Source: Sphingobacteriaceae bacterium (GTDB lineage: Bacteria > Bacteroidota > Bacteroidia > Sphingobacteriales > Sphingobacteriaceae). Taken from it: 64,000 bases of DNA. The position numbers and the translations under genes were made by a program. The notes under the pieces were generated by a model that had not been told where the DNA came from, ran no database searches, and was given only the letters and a program-made list of their open reading frames with translations. Where the stretch lies: assembly GCA_017745075.1 (NCBI GenBank), contig JAGIAD010000001.1:372001-436000 (forward strand), given 5' to 3'. Positions 61,789 through 64,000 of this stretch are shown here, in pieces. The stretch's first letter is position 1. Each line of letters opens with the position of its first letter.

Positions 61789-63963
61789 ATGAAAAGCTTA
61801 AGAACCATCGCATTAAAAGAGGCTCAAAACAGAATTTCACCTGAAGTTAAATCTCCTTCCTCGAAAATTTCTGATTTTTACGGCTCAAATGTATTTGATA
61901 AGAAAAAAATGAGAGATTTCTTATCTAAGGACGTGTATGAAAAATTAATTTCATCTATCAACCAGGGTGAATTGATTAATTCAGACGATGCTAACCAAAT
62001 TGCAACCGCTATGAAAGCGTGGGCTATTGGTGCTGGCGCAACGCATTATACACACTGGTTCCAACCATTAACTGGTACAACTGCTGAAAAACACGATTCA
62101 TTTTTTGAGCCAAGTGGCGATGGAGCTATCGAGAAATTCTCGGGTAGCGCTTTAGTTCAACAAGAACCAGATGCTTCAAGTTTCCCTAACGGCGGCATCC
62201 GTAACACTTTCGAAGCCCGTGGTTATACTGCATGGGATCCTTCATCTCCAGCCTTCATTATGGAAAGTAAAGCAGGTAAAACCCTTTGTATTCCCACTGT
62301 TTTTGTATCGTACACAGGAGAAGCATTAGATTATAAAGCACCTTTATTAAAAGCATTGGCTGCATTAGATAAAGCTGCTGTTGATGTTTGCCAGTATTTC
62401 GATAAAAGCATCACCAAAGTAAATGCTTCTTTAGGTATTGAGCAAGAATATTTCCTTGTTGATGAGTCGTTATTTAACGCCCGTCCGGATCTGTTATTAA
62501 CTGGCCGTACTTTATTCGGACACATGTCTGCTAAAGGTCAGCAATTAGAAGATCATTATTTCGGTTCTATTCCTGAGCGTGTATTCACTTTCATGGTAGA
62601 TTTCGAAAACGAAGCCTTAAAATTAGGTATTCCTTTAAAAACCCGTCACAATGAGGTTGCACCTTCTCAGTTCGAGTGTGCACCGATTTATGAAGAAATC
62701 AACTTAGCTATCGATCACAACCAATTGTTGATGGATCTGATGGAAAAAGTTGCCCGTCGTCACCATTTCCGTGTGTTATTACACGAAAAACCATATGCAG
62801 GTATCAACGGATCAGGTAAACACAACAACTGGTCGTTAATTACCGATACCGGTAAAAATTTATTGGCACCAGGTAAAACGCCAAAAAACAACTTAATGTT
62901 CCTTGCTTTCTTTGTGAATACCATTAAAGCGGTTAGCGAGCATGCTGATTTATTACGTGCAAGTATTGCATCGGTAAGCAACGATCACCGTTTAGGTGCT
63001 AACGAAGCTCCTCCGGCAATTATCTCTATCTTCTTAGGTTCACAATTGAACGATGTATTGGATGAGATCGAGCACTCACGTATCAGCAAAAAAATCAAAG
63101 AAGATAATGCACTTTGGTTAGGTATCCCTAAAATCCCTCAGATTTTATTGGATAACACCGATCGTAACCGTACATCTCCTTTCGCATTTACAGGTAACAA
63201 ATTTGAGTTAAGAGCGGTAGGTTCTTCTGCAAACTCTTCTGCTCCGATGACAATCTTAAATGCGATCATGGCTGAGCAATTGGTTAAATTCAAAGCTGAA
63301 GTAGATAAATTGATCAAAAAAGGTGATAAAAAAGATATCGCTTTATTAACCGTGATCAAAAAATACATCAAAGAATCTAAAAATATCCGTTTCGAAGGTA
63401 ATGGTTACAGCCAGGAGTGGGAAGATGAAGCTGCTGCACGCGGTTTATCAAACATCAAAACCACACCAAAAGCCTTAGATGCTTACTTAACTGAAAAATC
63501 AGCTGAGTTATTTGCAACAACAGGTATTTACAGCCCGCGTGAAATTCATGCCCGTCATGAAATCATGTTAGAAAACTTCTACAAAAAATTACAGATCGAA
63601 GCACGTGTAATGGGCGAAGTTGCTAACACTGCCATTATTCCGGCTGCCATTGCTTACCAAAACTCTTTGATCGAGAACGTACAGGGATTAAAAGCAGTTG
63701 GTGTTGACAGTAAAGTTTCTCTTGATATCGTGAAAAAATTATCAGAGCATTTAGAAATTGTGAAAACCAATATCGATGCGATGTTAGAAGAACGTAAAGT
63801 AACCAACAAAATCGAAGATACCCGCGAAAAAGCGATTGCCTACGATGAGAAGGTTAAATCTTACTTCGATACCATCCGTTACCACGCTGATAAATTAGAG
63901 CAGATTGTTGACGACAGCGTTTGGCCTTTACCAAAATTCAGAGAATTATTATTCATGAAATAG
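61789..63963 (+). CDS. glnN: Type III glutamine synthetase
   Basis: The 724-residue enzyme is of the GSIII type by length and by motifs: GATHYTHWFQPLTGTTAEKHDSF, GGIRNTFEARGYTAWDPSSPAF, SLGIEQEYFLVDESLF, RHNEVAPSQFECAPIYEE, HEKPYAGINGSGKHNNWS and NRTSPFAFTGNKFELRAVGSS. It makes glutamine from glutamate and ammonia and is the main GS in Bacteroidota. The ATG at 61789 is taken because the longer frame overlaps the -7 box. Confidence 0.96.
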   Translation: MKSLRTIALKEAQNRISPEVKSPSSKISDFYGSNVFDKKKMRDFLSKDVYEKLISSINQGELINSDDANQIATAMKAWAIGAGATHYTHWFQPLTGTTAEKHDSFFEPSGDGAIEKFSGSALVQQEPDASSFPNGGIRNTFEARGYTAWDPSSPAFIMESKAGKTLCIPTVFVSYTGEALDYKAPLLKALAALDKAAVDVCQYFDKSITKVNASLGIEQEYFLVDESLFNARPDLLLTGRTLFGHMSAKGQQLEDHYFGSIPERVFTFMVDFENEALKLGIPLKTRHNEVAPSQFECAPIYEEINLAIDHNQLLMDLMEKVARRHHFRVLLHEKPYAGINGSGKHNNWSLITDTGKNLLAPGKTPKNNLMFLAFFVNTIKAVSEHADLLRASIASVSNDHRLGANEAPPAIISIFLGSQLNDVLDEIEHSRISKKIKEDNALWLGIPKIPQILLDNTDRNRTSPFAFTGNKFELRAVGSSANSSAPMTILNAIMAEQLVKFKAEVDKLIKKGDKKDIALLTVIKKYIKESKNIRFEGNGYSQEWEDEAAARGLSNIKTTPKALDAYLTEKSAELFATTGIYSPREIHARHEIMLENFYKKLQIEARVMGEVANTAIIPAAIAYQNSLIENVQGLKAVGVDSKVSLDIVKKLSEHLEIVKTNIDAMLEERKVTNKIEDTREKAIAYDEKVKSYFDTIRYHADKLEQIVDDSVWPLPKFRELLFMK

Positions 63964-64000
63964 GTTTTAAGCCATAAGGTTTAAAATATAGGGCGTAAGG

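Overview
The window looks like chromosome from a Sphingobacteriaceae bacterium (Bacteroidota), most likely Pedobacter or a close relative. The evidence is three SusC/SusD-type TonB-dependent receptor loci, promoters with the Bacteroidota -7 element TAnnTTTG, almost no Shine-Dalgarno sites, a type III glutamine synthetase, an RteC-family protein, DUF6520 and FEKKY-type exported proteins, and AT-rich intergenic DNA with interspersed palindromic repeats. This assignment rests on protein recognition only; no rRNA gene is present.

Layout. 1-1023 is the N-terminal third of a SusC-like receptor, cut by the window edge. 1953-14337 is an envelope module: a PAP2-TolC-HlyD-RND efflux operon, an OmpR-type two-component system, an HD-domain protein, a small lipoprotein and an LtaS-like membrane sulfatase. 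Four promoters in this block share one architecture, a direct 11-bp repeat (CAGAATT-N4-CAGAATT) followed by 6 nt and then the -7 box, which suggests a local regulon of the two-component system. A 90-133 bp tandem repeat array lies between two of these promoters. 14910-15891 encodes a split YeeE/YedE sulfur-compound transporter. 16086-17998 encodes a LOV-domain (blue-light) histidine kinase with a single-domain response regulator. 18272-23073 is a SusD/SusC pair with a LacI-type palindrome upstream.

23600-24963 holds an RteC-family gene and a small alpha-CTD-like gene whose start codon abuts a hairpin terminator belonging to a candidate structured RNA. 25286-33347 holds a Crp-like regulator, a MauE-like membrane protein and a DUF6520 protein facing a TlpA-SusC-SusD operon. 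33775-33970 contains nested and interleaved inverted repeats that could form a pseudoknotted RNA, next to an XRE regulator with a clear palindromic operator. 34589-42956 is mixed metabolism and regulation, including azoreductase/HxlR, an M50-like membrane metalloprotease, TetR, AraC and a decayed alpha/beta-hydrolase.

43073-50329 is an accessory/defence island: an orphan RiPP-like precursor, a tight four-gene type II-short-like CBASS operon (CD-NTase, E2-like protein, HNH-SAVED nuclease Cap5, and a fourth protein with a putative Cys-His-Asp triad), a RES-domain protein, a decayed serine recombinase and tRNA-His. 50504-63963 is core genome: RNase HI, class 1 FBPase, a phosphodiesterase, a serine hydrolase, TrmN6, a VOC protein, PurL (with an intergenic repeat inserted near its N-terminus), a FEKKY protein, a TonB-family protein and type III glutamine synthetase.

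The most interesting candidates are the fourth CBASS gene (a possible deconjugating peptidase replacing Cap3), the two candidate structured RNAs, and the direct-repeat regulon of the envelope two-component system.
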